Below, piece after piece: positions 1 through 8,312 of a stretch of DNA of 64,000 nt. Numbering within the stretch: the first letter of the stretch is position 1; every line of letters begins with the position of its first letter. The stretch is taken from assembly GCF_030913635.1 (NCBI RefSeq), contig NZ_CP133188.1, positions 1,488,001 to 1,552,000 on the forward strand. Reading direction: 5' to 3'. The stretch comes from Sedimentibacter sp. MB35-C1 (GTDB lineage: Bacteria; Bacillota; Clostridia; Tissierellales; Sedimentibacteraceae). The notes under the pieces are model-generated. The model saw only the letters and a list, made by a program, of their open reading frames with translations, was not told the DNA's origin and made no database searches. A program made the translations under genes and the position numbers.

Positions 1-498
1 AGCCTCAGAAAAATGTTCAATGAAATATCAGTTTCGGAAGAAGACATAAAAAACTATTATGATAGTCACAAGGAAAAGTTTGTAACTGATGAAATGGTTC
101 AGGCAAGTCATATACTTGTAGATTCAGAAGAAAAAGCAAACGAAATACTTGAGGATATAACAGATGGTCTTTCATTTGAGGATGCTGCAGCACAATATTC
201 AAGCTGTCCTTCAAAACAGGCCGGTGGATCATTAGGAAAGTTCGGAAAAGGACAAATGGTTCCTGAATTTGAGAAGGCTGTTTTTTCAATGCAGGTTGGA
301 GAAATCAGTGAGCCTGTTAAAACACAATTTGGTTACCACATAATCAAACTTACAGATCATACTACAAAAAGAAGCTCCAGTCTTGAAGAGGTTCATCAGG
401 AAGTTAAAGATGCATGCTTCATGGAAAAACAGGAACAGTTATATGCGGACAGAAAAGCAGAGCTAAGCAATAAATACAGCGTTGAAGTCATAAAATAA
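1..498 (+). CDS. Peptidylprolyl isomerase, PpiC/parvulin type (5' partial)
   Basis: Parvulin-type foldase that catalyses cis-trans isomerisation of prolyl bonds, probably helping exported or newly made proteins fold. The frame is open to the window edge (four codons before the first ATG at 13), so the gene starts upstream. The parvulin core runs from about residue 28 to 115 and shows the typical 'ASHILV' strand, 'GGSLGKFGKGQMVPEFE' and 'TQFGYHIIKL'. The ~45-residue C-terminus is charged and helical, as in PrsA-like or cytoplasmic clostridial parvulins. Whether it has a signal peptide cannot be seen because the start is missing. The domain call is firm; location in the cell is unknown. Confidence 0.85.
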   Translation, partial: SLRKMFNEISVSEEDIKNYYDSHKEKFVTDEMVQASHILVDSEEKANEILEDITDGLSFEDAAAQYSSCPSKQAGGSLGKFGKGQMVPEFEKAVFSMQVGEISEPVKTQFGYHIIKLTDHTTKRSSSLEEVHQEVKDACFMEKQEQLYADRKAELSNKYSVEVIK

Positions 499-751
499 TC
501 ATCTAAAACAACCGCTACACAGTCTTTTTAGACTGCGCCTCCAAGCTTAAATTATCAAGTAGATTTTAAGCATAAAATTATTAAAATGTCAATAATTTTA
601 TATTAATGTATTAATGTAGAATTTATTCTGTAAATATATTATAATAAAGATAAGTTAGGATATATACAATTATTACATGACATTATAGAGGTGTAGTCTA
701 AAACAGCACTTAATATAATATAGTTTAGAAATCTAATGTAGTGGTGAAACT

Positions 752-2203
752 ATGAAAATGTCAAATATACTTGAGCTTGTCAAAGTTATGTTTATCCCGG
801 TCAATAAACTTAATTTTAAACACATTACTAAAAAAAACCTTCCTTTTTTTATTGGTTGGATTAGTATGTTTATTTGGCTTTACTCATATTTTTTGCCATT
901 TGGAGAATTTCGCTTTGAAAGTAATCTATACAATGAAAAGGTGGGAAATCCATTTTTATTCACCTGCGTGTGGCTTATTGTATGCCCATTTATCACAGTT
1001 TTATTTGACGGACGTAAGTACGTTCCAAAAACATTTTATAGTGTTATTATTGCTATAGTTTGTTTTTTAGGCATAAGATTTGTTCCCAGCGGAATGGTAT
1101 CACAAGCTATCCTGGTTCTTGGTTCTGCCTGTATAGGACATGTTTTTGCCTCAAGTTGCTATTCTTTTTTTATGGTGTTAAATAATTCTGAAAAATTTTA
1201 TGCTATGATATTGGCTGTATTGTTACCAAAGTTACTTATGTTCTTTCGACCGATGCTAAGCAGCCCTGAATCCAAGGTTGACGGTGCTACAATTTTTATA
1301 GCCTTAATTCTAATAATTCTTGCAGTTTGTTCGTTTTTATATAGAAACAATATAGATAATATGCCTAAATCCGGCACAGTTAAAGTTCCATCTAAAGCCT
1401 ACTACTTGATGCCGGTTGTTTTTATTGTACTTGGGCTTAATGATGTTTTAGCTCCTGCGACCATACGAAACCTTTCGGGATTGGCATCTCACAACGTAGA
1501 AAGTCTGTACTTTTACGGAGTGCTTATAGGATCTTCTTTTCTTATATTTGTTCAAAAAAAATTTTCCGTAAATATTTGTAATATGCTTAATGTTTCGTTT
1601 GCTCTTACTGCCATCGGTTTCGTTTTCAGTCTTATACACCATGAAAATTTAGTAATGGGTTGTGCTTCGATTATTTGCTTTGGAGCGGCATATATGATTG
1701 GCTTAACTAATATTTATTATTTAGCCGGTTTTATGGCTAAAAAGTTTCAAAGCGTCTTGTTTTACCGTATAGGTATTGTATTATCATCGCTTTATTACTT
1801 CTCTGGGTTGTCAATTGTCGCACTTTCAAAAAGTACGATTTATATTATACCCGGTAATTTCATGGCGCTGTTTTCTATTATTGTTATCATTGTGTTTTTT
1901 GCTTTATCGCCGGTATTTCTTGAAATGCTGTATGGTGGAGAGTGGATAGACGATACATACCGCCTAGATGTTACAATGTGCACGCGTTTAGAAGCTAAAC
2001 TTAAAGATTTTAAACTGACACCTGCCGAAACAGAAGTTTGTAAGTTGCTGCTTAACGGATATTCCCTAAAACAGATTGCAGCTATAGAAGGCAAAGCGTA
2101 TGCAACTATAAACACCTATTATGTTTCGGTTTACAGAAAACTTGGCATACAAAGTAAAGCTGAGTTGATGATTTTATTCAAAGAATATATCACAACTAGT
2201 TAA
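752..2203 (+). CDS. Membrane-anchored LuxR-family transcriptional regulator
   Basis: A 483-residue protein with roughly twelve hydrophobic segments (about residues 25-395) resembling an MFS-like sensor fold, followed by a C-terminal LuxR/GerE helix-turn-helix at about 418-475 (LTPAETEVCKLLLNGYSLKQ, then KLGIQSKAEL). This architecture occurs in anaerobe membrane regulators that are thought to sense a ligand with the membrane part and bind DNA with the tail. It is followed by a strong terminator, so it is a single transcription unit. The next gene encodes a soluble protein with a closely related HTH, which suggests that the two act together on the neighbouring lipoprotein and SLH genes. The ligand is unknown. 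Confidence 0.8.
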   Translation: MKMSNILELVKVMFIPVNKLNFKHITKKNLPFFIGWISMFIWLYSYFLPFGEFRFESNLYNEKVGNPFLFTCVWLIVCPFITVLFDGRKYVPKTFYSVIIAIVCFLGIRFVPSGMVSQAILVLGSACIGHVFASSCYSFFMVLNNSEKFYAMILAVLLPKLLMFFRPMLSSPESKVDGATIFIALILIILAVCSFLYRNNIDNMPKSGTVKVPSKAYYLMPVVFIVLGLNDVLAPATIRNLSGLASHNVESLYFYGVLIGSSFLIFVQKKFSVNICNMLNVSFALTAIGFVFSLIHHENLVMGCASIICFGAAYMIGLTNIYYLAGFMAKKFQSVLFYRIGIVLSSLYYFSGLSIVALSKSTIYIIPGNFMALFSIIVIIVFFALSPVFLEMLYGGEWIDDTYRLDVTMCTRLEAKLKDFKLTPAETEVCKLLLNGYSLKQIAAIEGKAYATINTYYVSVYRKLGIQSKAELMILFKEYITTS

Positions 2204-2226
2204 ATGCTAAAATTCAACCATTTTTA

Positions 2227-2258
2227 GCCCCTCAATAATTCTATTGAGGGGCGTTTTT
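2227..2258 (+). terminator. Rho-independent terminator after the LuxR membrane regulator
   Basis: A perfect 11-bp stem (GCCCCTCAATA at 2227-2237 paired with 2242-2252), a 4-nt loop, then a T run at 2254-2258. Confidence 0.92.
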
Positions 2259-2351
2259 GTGTGTATCAATAAAACTCATGAATTGTTGGAATAAGCTTTT
2301 AAAATTAAAATGAAATTACATTAGTATAGTAATGGAGGTGATTTCAGTGGG

Positions 2352-2699
2352 GTGATTAAAAAATTTAAAAATATATTTACAAAGAATAAAACAAAAAAAG
2401 AGAAAGAGAAAGAGGAAGCAAAAAATGAAGAACATTTGGAAATTACAGATCAAAAAATGCTCCTCTATAGCAAAGGATTAGAACTATCAGTACCAGAAAA
2501 GAAAAAACTGGTGAAAACTTTAACGTCCAGAGAAAAGGACACTTATTTGCTGCTTATTGAAGGATATACATTAAAAGAAATCGCCGAACAACTCTCAGTT
2601 TCATATTCAACTGCTAACACGCATCAGGCTAATATATATAGGAAGTTAGGAGTTAATACTAAAGCTGAGATAATTATTAATTTTAGAAATATAAAATGA
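2352..2699 (+). CDS. Small LuxR-type HTH protein
   Basis: A 115-residue cytoplasmic protein. The first ~40 residues are very rich in Lys and Glu (probably a coiled or disordered tail). Residues ~55-112 form a LuxR/GerE HTH (LTSREKDTYLLLIEGYTLKE, then YRKLGVNTKAEI). The HTH is paralogous to that of the membrane regulator encoded just upstream; both share the KLG-x4-KAE signature. The start is GTG 2352, placed by a GGAGGTGA ribosome site at 2334-2341. There is no receiver domain, so it is not a classical response regulator. The gene is followed after 19 bases by the lipoprotein gene, so it probably heads a small operon with the lipoprotein and SLH protein. Confidence 0.75.
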   Translation: MIKKFKNIFTKNKTKKEKEKEEAKNEEHLEITDQKMLLYSKGLELSVPEKKKLVKTLTSREKDTYLLLIEGYTLKEIAEQLSVSYSTANTHQANIYRKLGVNTKAEIIINFRNIK

Positions 2700-2718
2700 C
2701 GAAAGGAGGTTTTATTAA

Positions 2719-3591
2719 GTGAAAAAAATTTTAGGAGCAGTCTTAATTGTATTTATGATTGTTGGAATGTTTACAGGCTGTGGGGAAAATATAACTATTG
2801 ATGTTCCCTTAACATCTGAAAATGAGGAAAATGAAGTATCATCGGCGATTGATAAGATTTCTGAACCAGTCAATCCTGAGCCGGATAATTCTTCTAAAAG
2901 CAAGAGCTTTGACAAAATATCTGATTTCATTGATGCTGTAACAGAAATCGAAGGAATACATGAGAAGGTGATTAATGAATATGAAAATATACCTGTTATA
3001 GAGATACCTGCTGCCTTTATGCCCTTGGCGACAGCGTCAATGTATGAATTGTTAAATATGGATAACAAAGATGGTCGTTTTGAGGGAACGGGTATGATTT
3101 CCGGTTTTCAGGAGTTTATAGAAAAGAATGGAAGAGTATATAGCTTTGGACGTGATGATGTACGAGAAAAAGACGGCTTTACCCCTTATGACAAGGCGGG
3201 TGACAGATTGGTTGAAAATGGCTCGTTTGACGGTAACAAAAACCTTTTTCATACAGAGAGCTACTCAGAGCGAAATAGTGCATTAATCCAAAAAACAAGT
3301 GTATACTGTCTGTTGACGAACGATGATACTGTCATTTTACTTTATCAATTCGGTAATAATTTTGATTCAAGAGGAGAAGCAATTAAGGCTGATCATGCTG
3401 TATTCCTGACAGTAAGCAAAAACCATTATGATTTTGTTTTGGCTCAAAATACTACAGGAGCAGACTTTCAAGTTTTACCGTTTAGCATAACTACCACAGA
3501 AGAAGCTAAAAAGCTTTTCATGGATAATGGTTACAAAATTGATAAGACAGGTGGAATTTATGACGGGAAATATGAAGTAACAACAAATTAA
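2719..3591 (+). CDS. Putative lipoprotein, function unknown
   Basis: A 290-residue exported lipoprotein. It has a short basic N-terminus, a hydrophobic core and a lipobox ending in Thr-Gly-Cys at about residue 21, then an acidic Ser/Asn-rich linker. GTG 2719 is chosen because AAAGGAGG lies at 2703-2710. I do not recognise the globular part; it carries no visible catalytic motif. It sits between a small LuxR-type regulator and an SLH surface protein with gaps of 13-19 bases, which suggests one cell-surface operon. Confidence 0.7.
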   Translation: MKKILGAVLIVFMIVGMFTGCGENITIDVPLTSENEENEVSSAIDKISEPVNPEPDNSSKSKSFDKISDFIDAVTEIEGIHEKVINEYENIPVIEIPAAFMPLATASMYELLNMDNKDGRFEGTGMISGFQEFIEKNGRVYSFGRDDVREKDGFTPYDKAGDRLVENGSFDGNKNLFHTESYSERNSALIQKTSVYCLLTNDDTVILLYQFGNNFDSRGEAIKADHAVFLTVSKNHYDFVLAQNTTGADFQVLPFSITTTEEAKKLFMDNGYKIDKTGGIYDGKYEVTTN

Positions 3592-3604
3592 TTTTAAGGA
3601 GTGA

Positions 3605-4726
3605 ATGAAAATGAAATGTAAATTATTGAGCTTTTTTTTAACTTTTTTGATGGTGGTAGTTCTATTACAAACTACTGCGTTTGCATTACCGGACGATGTG
3701 CCGTCAAAATTAGAAGCGCCAAAACTGTTAAGTGTTGAATTAAAAACAGAAGAAAGTGGTGATCATAAAGGTCAACCATATTTTGAATTTCAAGTACAAA
3801 TACCACAGAGCATTATCGATTTGGATAAAGCACAACCAACAGACGGATTTGTACTTATTGATTATTTTGCTAATATAGATAATCAAGGGTTTGAGAAAGC
3901 TGACGGAGGTCATTTGGAAACTTTGACGGATACAGAATATATAGTTCCGGGCAAAACAAATACGTACTATTTTTATTATTATCCTGATGATGAAGGAACG
4001 ATGGAGGAAGTATTAATAAAAGACAGGCAGCATGCTTTTAAAGCTCAATTCTTTTATCAATATTATTATGGAGAACCTAATGAAGACGGAGAATATGCAT
4101 GGGATTATATTGAATCTCCATTTTCTAATGAAGTATCCATAGGATCTGGCGACTTTTATTCAAAGGCTAATGAATGGGCAAAACCTGAGCTACAAAAAGC
4201 CGCCGATTTGGGGCTTATACCGGGTATTCTTAATGGTGCAGATATGACAAAACCTATTAACAGAGAGGAATTTTGTGAGCTGTCTGTATTGCTATACGAA
4301 AAGGTGGCAGCTGAAACAAGCCAACCTGTTTCAGTAAATCCATTTACAGATACGACAAATACACAAATTTTAAAGGCGTATAAATTAGGAATCACATCTG
4401 GCACATCAGCGACTACCTTTTCTCCAAAGGTGTTAATAAACCGTGAGCAATGTGCAGCTATGCTTTTCAGAGCAATTAAAGCCATTAAGCCGGACGAAGA
4501 TTATAGTATTGAGGGAGTGAAAGATTTTCCCGACCAAAATAATATTTCAACATGGGCGGTTGAAGCAACAAAGTATATGTCTAAAGTTGGTATTATTACA
4601 GGGGATGCGCAGGGAAACTTTATGCCGAAAGCCATCACAACGGCGCAGGAAGCCGCAAGTTACGGCATGGCTACAAGAGAACAGGCGATAGCTTTAAGTG
4701 TGAGAACGTATGAGAAGTTAAACTAA
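3605..4726 (+). CDS. S-layer homology (SLH) domain surface protein
   Basis: A 373-residue secreted protein. The signal peptide ends at 'TTAFA' (about residue 28). An unrecognised domain rich in Tyr, Asp and Glu follows (about 30-180), then three SLH repeats (about 185-370), seen from 'AKPELQKAADLGLIPG', 'NREEFCELSVLLYEKV', 'NREQCAAMLFRAI' and 'AVEATKYMSKVGIITG'. SLH repeats bind pyruvylated secondary cell-wall polymer and hold proteins on the cell surface. The start could equally be ATG 3611, which has better spacing from the AAGGAG site; either keeps the signal peptide. It is the last gene of the probable operon with the lipoprotein and LuxR-type gene. Confidence 0.85.
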   Translation: MKMKCKLLSFFLTFLMVVVLLQTTAFALPDDVPSKLEAPKLLSVELKTEESGDHKGQPYFEFQVQIPQSIIDLDKAQPTDGFVLIDYFANIDNQGFEKADGGHLETLTDTEYIVPGKTNTYYFYYYPDDEGTMEEVLIKDRQHAFKAQFFYQYYYGEPNEDGEYAWDYIESPFSNEVSIGSGDFYSKANEWAKPELQKAADLGLIPGILNGADMTKPINREEFCELSVLLYEKVAAETSQPVSVNPFTDTTNTQILKAYKLGITSGTSATTFSPKVLINREQCAAMLFRAIKAIKPDEDYSIEGVKDFPDQNNISTWAVEATKYMSKVGIITGDAQGNFMPKAITTAQEAASYGMATREQAIALSVRTYEKLN

Positions 4727-4807
4727 AGTATCAGCTCCAGACATCTGAGATATTCTGATAAAAAAACATAGCAATACGGATATTAAAATATCCGGCGAGG
4801 TAAATAG

Positions 4808-4840
4808 CCAGCCACAAAACGTGGCTGGTTTGATATTTTA
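4808..4840 (+). terminator. Rho-independent terminator after the SLH gene
   Basis: Stem CCAGCCAC (4808-4815) pairs with GTGGCTGG (4821-4828) around an AAAAC loop. The following tail (TTTGATATTTT) is T-rich. Confidence 0.8.
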
Positions 4841-4893
4841 CTTTCTGGATTATTTTCCAAGAGAATTTTCCTTAAATTTTTGCAAAAAAAAGG

Positions 4894-4922
4894 TTGATTA
4901 ATTTATTTAAATATGATAATAT
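4894..4922 (+). promoter_or_regulatory. Promoter of tRNA-Leu
   Basis: TTGATT at 4894-4899 and TAATAT at 4917-4922 are separated by 17 bp, about 20 bases before the tRNA 5' end. The upstream A-run could serve as an UP element. Confidence 0.6.
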
Positions 4923-4942
4923 ACTTGAGCGACATAAATTAT

Positions 4943-5029
4943 GCGGATGTGGCGGAATTGGCAGACGCGCACGGTTCAGGTCCGTGTGAGAGCAATTTCA
5001 TGCAGGTTCAAGTCCTGTCATCCGCACCA
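4943..5029 (+). tRNA. tRNA-Leu (anticodon CAG)
   Basis: An 87-base cloverleaf with an acceptor stem GCGGATG paired with CATCCGC and an encoded CCA end. The anticodon stem CACGG/CCGTG carries the loop TTCAGGT, which places CAG at positions 34-36. It has the long variable arm expected of a type II tRNA, and a T-arm with loop TTCAAGT. It reads CUG codons. It marks the left border of the accessory region: sequences resembling the 3' half of tRNA-Leu recur downstream of three cargo genes. Confidence 0.95.
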
Positions 5030-5035
5030 TAAATA

Positions 5036-5079
5036 AAAATACAGTTTAAGGATTATCCTAAATTGTATTTTTTATTTTT
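5036..5079 (+). terminator. Terminator after tRNA-Leu
   Basis: A long hairpin in which AATACAGTTTAAGGAT pairs with ATCCTAAATTGTATT (one G-T pair and one bulge), followed by a T-rich stretch at 5070-5079. Confidence 0.75.
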
Positions 5080-5127
5080 GCATGTTATAATAAGGTGAAG
5101 ATTATTTATATTAGGTGGTGGAAGATT

Positions 5128-5712
5128 GTGAAAAAAGATTTTACCGATGTTACAAGTGAAAGCGAATCAGAAAGGCTCGGTAAATTGTATCCAGTAGTAC
5201 TTTCAGAATACAATCCAAATTATATACAATCATATCTTGAAGAAAAATCATTTTTACAACAGTGTTTTGGTGACATGATTTTGCGTATTAGCCATATAGG
5301 TAGTACTGCTGTACCAAATCTTATTTCTAAACCTACGATTGACATTTTAGTTGAAATAAAAAAAGATGTCAGTCTAACAAACATAACTGAAAAGCTAAAT
5401 AAAAAAGGATATATTGTAAATAGACCACCAAATGACCTTATTATGTATATTAAAGGTTATGGCGAGAAAGGTTTTGAGGGGCAAGTATTTCACATACATG
5501 TCAGAGAATTAGCTGACCATAACGAACTGTATTTTAGAGATTATCTAATTGCACATCCTGAAACAGCAAAAGAATATGGTAAACTTAAACAAGCCATACA
5601 GCAAAAATATAAACATGACAGAGATGGTTATACTTTTGCTAAAAGTGAGTTTATTTCTCAAATCACAAAATTAGCAAGATGTGAATTTAAGGATAAATAC
5701 AACCCAATCTAA
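5128..5712 (+). CDS. GrpB family protein (UPF0157, nucleotidyltransferase fold)
   Basis: A 194-residue protein of the GrpB/UPF0157 family, a nucleotidyltransferase-like fold whose substrate is generally unknown. The family signature is clear: 'SHIGSTAVPNLISKPTIDIL' in the first half and 'HIHVRE' further on, then a conserved tail around 'YFRDYLIAHP'. GTG 5128 is preferred over an upstream ATG at 5095 because AGGTGGTGG lies at 5113-5121. GrpB genes are frequent solitary cargo in Firmicutes accessory regions. Here it sits directly behind tRNA-Leu and is followed by a tRNA-Leu-3'-like remnant, which fits a gene carried by an element that targeted the tRNA. Confidence 0.85.
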   Translation: MKKDFTDVTSESESERLGKLYPVVLSEYNPNYIQSYLEEKSFLQQCFGDMILRISHIGSTAVPNLISKPTIDILVEIKKDVSLTNITEKLNKKGYIVNRPPNDLIMYIKGYGEKGFEGQVFHIHVRELADHNELYFRDYLIAHPETAKEYGKLKQAIQQKYKHDRDGYTFAKSEFISQITKLARCEFKDKYNPI

Positions 5713-5760
5713 TGAGCATAATCTTGCGTTACAGTTCAAGTCCTTTTGTTAAACACGCAC
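5711..5760 (+). repeat. tRNA-Leu-3'-like remnant, copy A
   Basis: Starting at the GrpB stop codon, TAATGAGCATAATC and then CAGTTCAAGTCC resemble the variable arm and T-arm of a clostridial tRNA-Leu, but the T-stem no longer pairs. Related sequence follows the stop codons of the hydrolase at 17934 and the peptidase at 26010. Inference: a decayed attachment-site duplication. The stretch up to 5893 holds no intact gene. Confidence 0.45.
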
Positions 5761-5893
5761 TCGCATCTACAATTACCAACTCACTCAGAAGATTAGGTCA
5801 AAATGGATACAGGGCTGAAAAAGCCAGTGTTTATGCGGCCTTGCGAGGGTTTTGAATGAACTCACGCAGAAAAAGTTGTCAAGGAGGTCGTAC

Positions 5894-7186
5894 ATGAAAA
5901 ACCAAATCATCAAGTTCTTACATACCTATTTTGACCACACCCTTGATTTGCGTGTGCGTATTTTTAATGTGATGGTGCTAATTAGCGCCTGCTTCTGTCT
6001 GGTCATTGCCTTTGTAAATACCTTTGCAGGCATTGGGATGGTGGGTGTGTTGGTGGATGTAGCGGCGGCAATCTTTTGTATCATGCTCCTGCTTCAAGCA
6101 AAAAAGCCGAGGCGAGCTGCAGTTTGCCGTTTGATTTTTATCCTTATTTCCTTTTTTGCGCTATTTCCTTATCTCTTTTTCAATATGGGCGGCTACCACG
6201 GTGGCATCCCGACCTTCCTTATTTTTGCCCCTGTATTTACGGTCTTTCTTTTGGAGGGAAAAACTGCTGTCATTGTAACTACATTAGAACTTGCCCTCTA
6301 TGCTGGGCTGTATCTGTTCGCCTATGTAAATCCCCAGAGCGTGACCATGTTTGCTGAGGAAAGCGGCTTTCTTGTCAGCAATTTGATGGATCTCTTGGTG
6401 GTGAGCATTGCTTTGTGTACGACCATGTACGCACAGGTCAGCCTGTACCGAGCGCAGCAGAAACGAGTGGACGAGCAAAACGCTGTTTTGGCGCAAGTCA
6501 ATCAGGCAAAGACGCAGTTTTTGGCGAACACCTCCCATGAGATGCGAACACCCTTGACGGTTATTTCAGTTAATATTCAAACGGTGATGGGACTGCTCAA
6601 GCGGATGGACTGCGTGACCGAGGATGGAGAAGCACAGGAGCTTTTGCAGGATGCGCAGGCAGAAATTATGCGCCTTAGCCGCATGGTTGAGGGAATGCTC
6701 TCCCTCAACGTCATTGCCGATAGCACGGAAAAAATTAAAACCAATTTCTCTGCACTGCTGGGGAACACAACAGAGATGATGCGACTGCTGCTTGCCAAAC
6801 ATGACAATGCGCTTGTTGCGGAAATCCCCGATGAGCTGATAGTCTTTGGAAATGCCGATTTACTGTCGCAGGTCATCATCAATCTCCTGCAAAATGCTAC
6901 CGCACACACTAAAAAAGGCATGATTTGTCTGAAAGCCGCGCTCAATGACGGTGAAATAGTCATCACAGTAAGCGACAACGGCTCCGGCATTTCGTCCCAG
7001 CTCCTGCCCCATGTGTTTGAACGAGGTGTCAGCGAGGGTGGCACCGGCTTTGGCCTGTTTCTCTGCAAGACGGTGGTGGAATCCCACGGCGGCAGAATTG
7101 AAATTGAAAGCGAGAAAGGTTGCGGCACAACGGTTACCTTTACGCTGCCCATCTATCAGGGACAATTCGGAGGTGAGGATGCATGA
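5894..7186 (+). CDS. Sensor histidine kinase
   Basis: A 430-residue membrane sensor kinase. About five or six hydrophobic segments (residues 25-185) are followed by a HisKA domain with the phospho-accepting His in 'NTSHEMRTPLTVIS' (about residue 216) and a HATPase domain with the N box 'QVIINLLQNA', the G1 box 'DNGSGI' and the G2 region 'GGTGFGLFLCK'. ATG 5894 is chosen because AAGGAGGT lies at 5881-5888; the longer frame from 5852 has no such site. The stop overlaps the next gene's start by 4 bases (ATGA), so kinase and regulator are translationally coupled. The base composition is clearly more GC-rich than the GrpB region, a sign of separate origin. The signal is unknown. Confidence 0.9.
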   Translation: MKNQIIKFLHTYFDHTLDLRVRIFNVMVLISACFCLVIAFVNTFAGIGMVGVLVDVAAAIFCIMLLLQAKKPRRAAVCRLIFILISFFALFPYLFFNMGGYHGGIPTFLIFAPVFTVFLLEGKTAVIVTTLELALYAGLYLFAYVNPQSVTMFAEESGFLVSNLMDLLVVSIALCTTMYAQVSLYRAQQKRVDEQNAVLAQVNQAKTQFLANTSHEMRTPLTVISVNIQTVMGLLKRMDCVTEDGEAQELLQDAQAEIMRLSRMVEGMLSLNVIADSTEKIKTNFSALLGNTTEMMRLLLAKHDNALVAEIPDELIVFGNADLLSQVIINLLQNATAHTKKGMICLKAALNDGEIVITVSDNGSGISSQLLPHVFERGVSEGGTGFGLFLCKTVVESHGGRIEIESEKGCGTTVTFTLPIYQGQFGGEDA

Positions 7187-7872
7187 TAGAAAAGAAAAAT
7201 ATGAACAAGCGGATCATGCTTGTGGAAGACAACGAGAAAATTATGCAGGGCAACAAGCGGATGCTGGAATGGGAGGGCTACACCATTGATACCGCTGTGA
7301 CCTTGGCTGAGGCATATACAAAGCTGAGAGAAAATCGCCCGGATTGCATCGTGCTGGACATTATGCTTCCTGACGGCAACGGCCTTGACCTTATGCGGGA
7401 GCTGCGGGAAAGCACAAACGCAGGCATTCCCATTTTGCTGCTCACCGGACTGAATGCACAGGAGGATATTCTGCGGGGACTTCGCAGCGGCGGTGACGAT
7501 TACCTCACCAAGCCCTACGACTTTACCATTCTATTGGCACGGGTGGAGGCGCTGCTTCGCATGGCAGAGCGTGTGCCGGAGCGCATCACAAAAGGCCACC
7601 TGACACTGGATGTGTCGGCAGGCATTGCCCTTTTGGATGAAACCGACCTGCTACTGGCAAAAAAAGAATTTGCCCTGTTGCTGATTTTTGTGCAGAACCC
7701 TGAGCGCATGATTGACGGGGAATATCTCTATGAAAAGGTATGGAATCAACCCATGAGCGGGGATGCCAACGCCCTCAAAAGTACCATCAAGCGCCTGCGC
7801 AGCAAAATTGAAGGCAGCGGATGGCAGATTAAGTGGTCACGAGGTGAGGGCTACTGCTTTGAAAAAGAATAA
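7183..7872 (+). CDS. OmpR/PhoB-family response regulator
   Basis: A 229-residue response regulator. The receiver domain (about 10-125) has the acidic pair after 'MLVED', the phosphorylation Asp in 'CIVLDIMLPDGNG' (about residue 59) and the Lys in 'TKPYD'. The C-terminal winged helix (about 135-229) ends with 'TIKRLRSKIEG' and 'WSRGEGYCF'. It overlaps the kinase gene by 4 bases and is the obvious partner. A perfect 15-bp-stem terminator closes the pair. The neighbouring DUF2442 and giant SLH genes are candidate targets; that link is inference from position. Confidence 0.9.
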   Translation: MIEKKNMNKRIMLVEDNEKIMQGNKRMLEWEGYTIDTAVTLAEAYTKLRENRPDCIVLDIMLPDGNGLDLMRELRESTNAGIPILLLTGLNAQEDILRGLRSGGDDYLTKPYDFTILLARVEALLRMAERVPERITKGHLTLDVSAGIALLDETDLLLAKKEFALLLIFVQNPERMIDGEYLYEKVWNQPMSGDANALKSTIKRLRSKIEGSGWQIKWSRGEGYCFEKE

Positions 7873-7899
7873 GAATTCGCCCGTGATAAAAACTTTCCG

Positions 7900-7938
7900 G
7901 TGGCGAGAGTGTCATTTTTGACACTCTCGCCACTTTTT
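7900..7938 (+). terminator. Strong terminator after the two-component pair
   Basis: A perfect 15-bp stem (GTGGCGAGAGTGTCA at 7900-7914 with 7919-7933) around a TTTT loop, followed by five T. A TATAAT at 7953-7958 just downstream may begin transcription of the DUF2442 gene. Confidence 0.9.
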
Positions 7939-8006
7939 GCTTTCTGCTCTTATATAATGGTTTTGTAAAGAGAATCACAAAGTGATTTGTTAGGAGGAGA
8001 TAGAAT

Positions 8007-8312
8007 ATGACATGGAAACCGACAGAAGTAGAACTGCCTACCATTACAAAGGTGGATTCGCTGGATGGGGATTGTTTCGACATTTTGCTTTCCAACGGCC
8101 ACAGCATTTTTTTAGAGCTGGGTGACAGGATAAGCGAACCTGCCTTTCAAAGGCTTATTGAAAAGCGGCTGTTTGACCGCCCACAGACAGACGGAAAGCG
8201 GCTCTATTGGGTGGACGGTCCCTCGTTCACAGTGGCGGAGATTTTCGCCATGCTGGCGAAGGACAAAGAGAAGCAAGAAACACAAAATTTGAAGGGAGAT
8301 GAAACAAAATGA
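8007..8312 (+). CDS. DUF2442 domain protein
   Basis: A 101-residue protein. Residues ~8-85 match the DUF2442 pattern: 'ITKVDSLDGDCFDILLSNGH', a conserved hydrophobic strand, and 'YWVDGPSFTVAEIFAML' near the end. DUF2442 proteins are small and of unknown function; some partner toxin-like proteins. TAGGAGGAGAT at 7991-8001 sets the start. It overlaps the giant SLH gene by 4 bases (ATGA), so the two are co-translated, which is an unusual pairing. Confidence 0.8.
   Translation: MTWKPTEVELPTITKVDSLDGDCFDILLSNGHSIFLELGDRISEPAFQRLIEKRLFDRPQTDGKRLYWVDGPSFTVAEIFAMLAKDKEKQETQNLKGDETK

Noticed and set aside
5711-5760. Functional tRNA gene in the repeat tails
   Set aside because: Only a variable-arm/T-arm-like part is present; acceptor, D and anticodon arms are missing and the T-stem is broken in copies A and C.
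6577-7152. 191-codon minus-strand frame opposite the histidine kinase
   Set aside because: It mirrors the conserved HisKA/HATPase codons; long antisense frames are expected in GC-richer genes.
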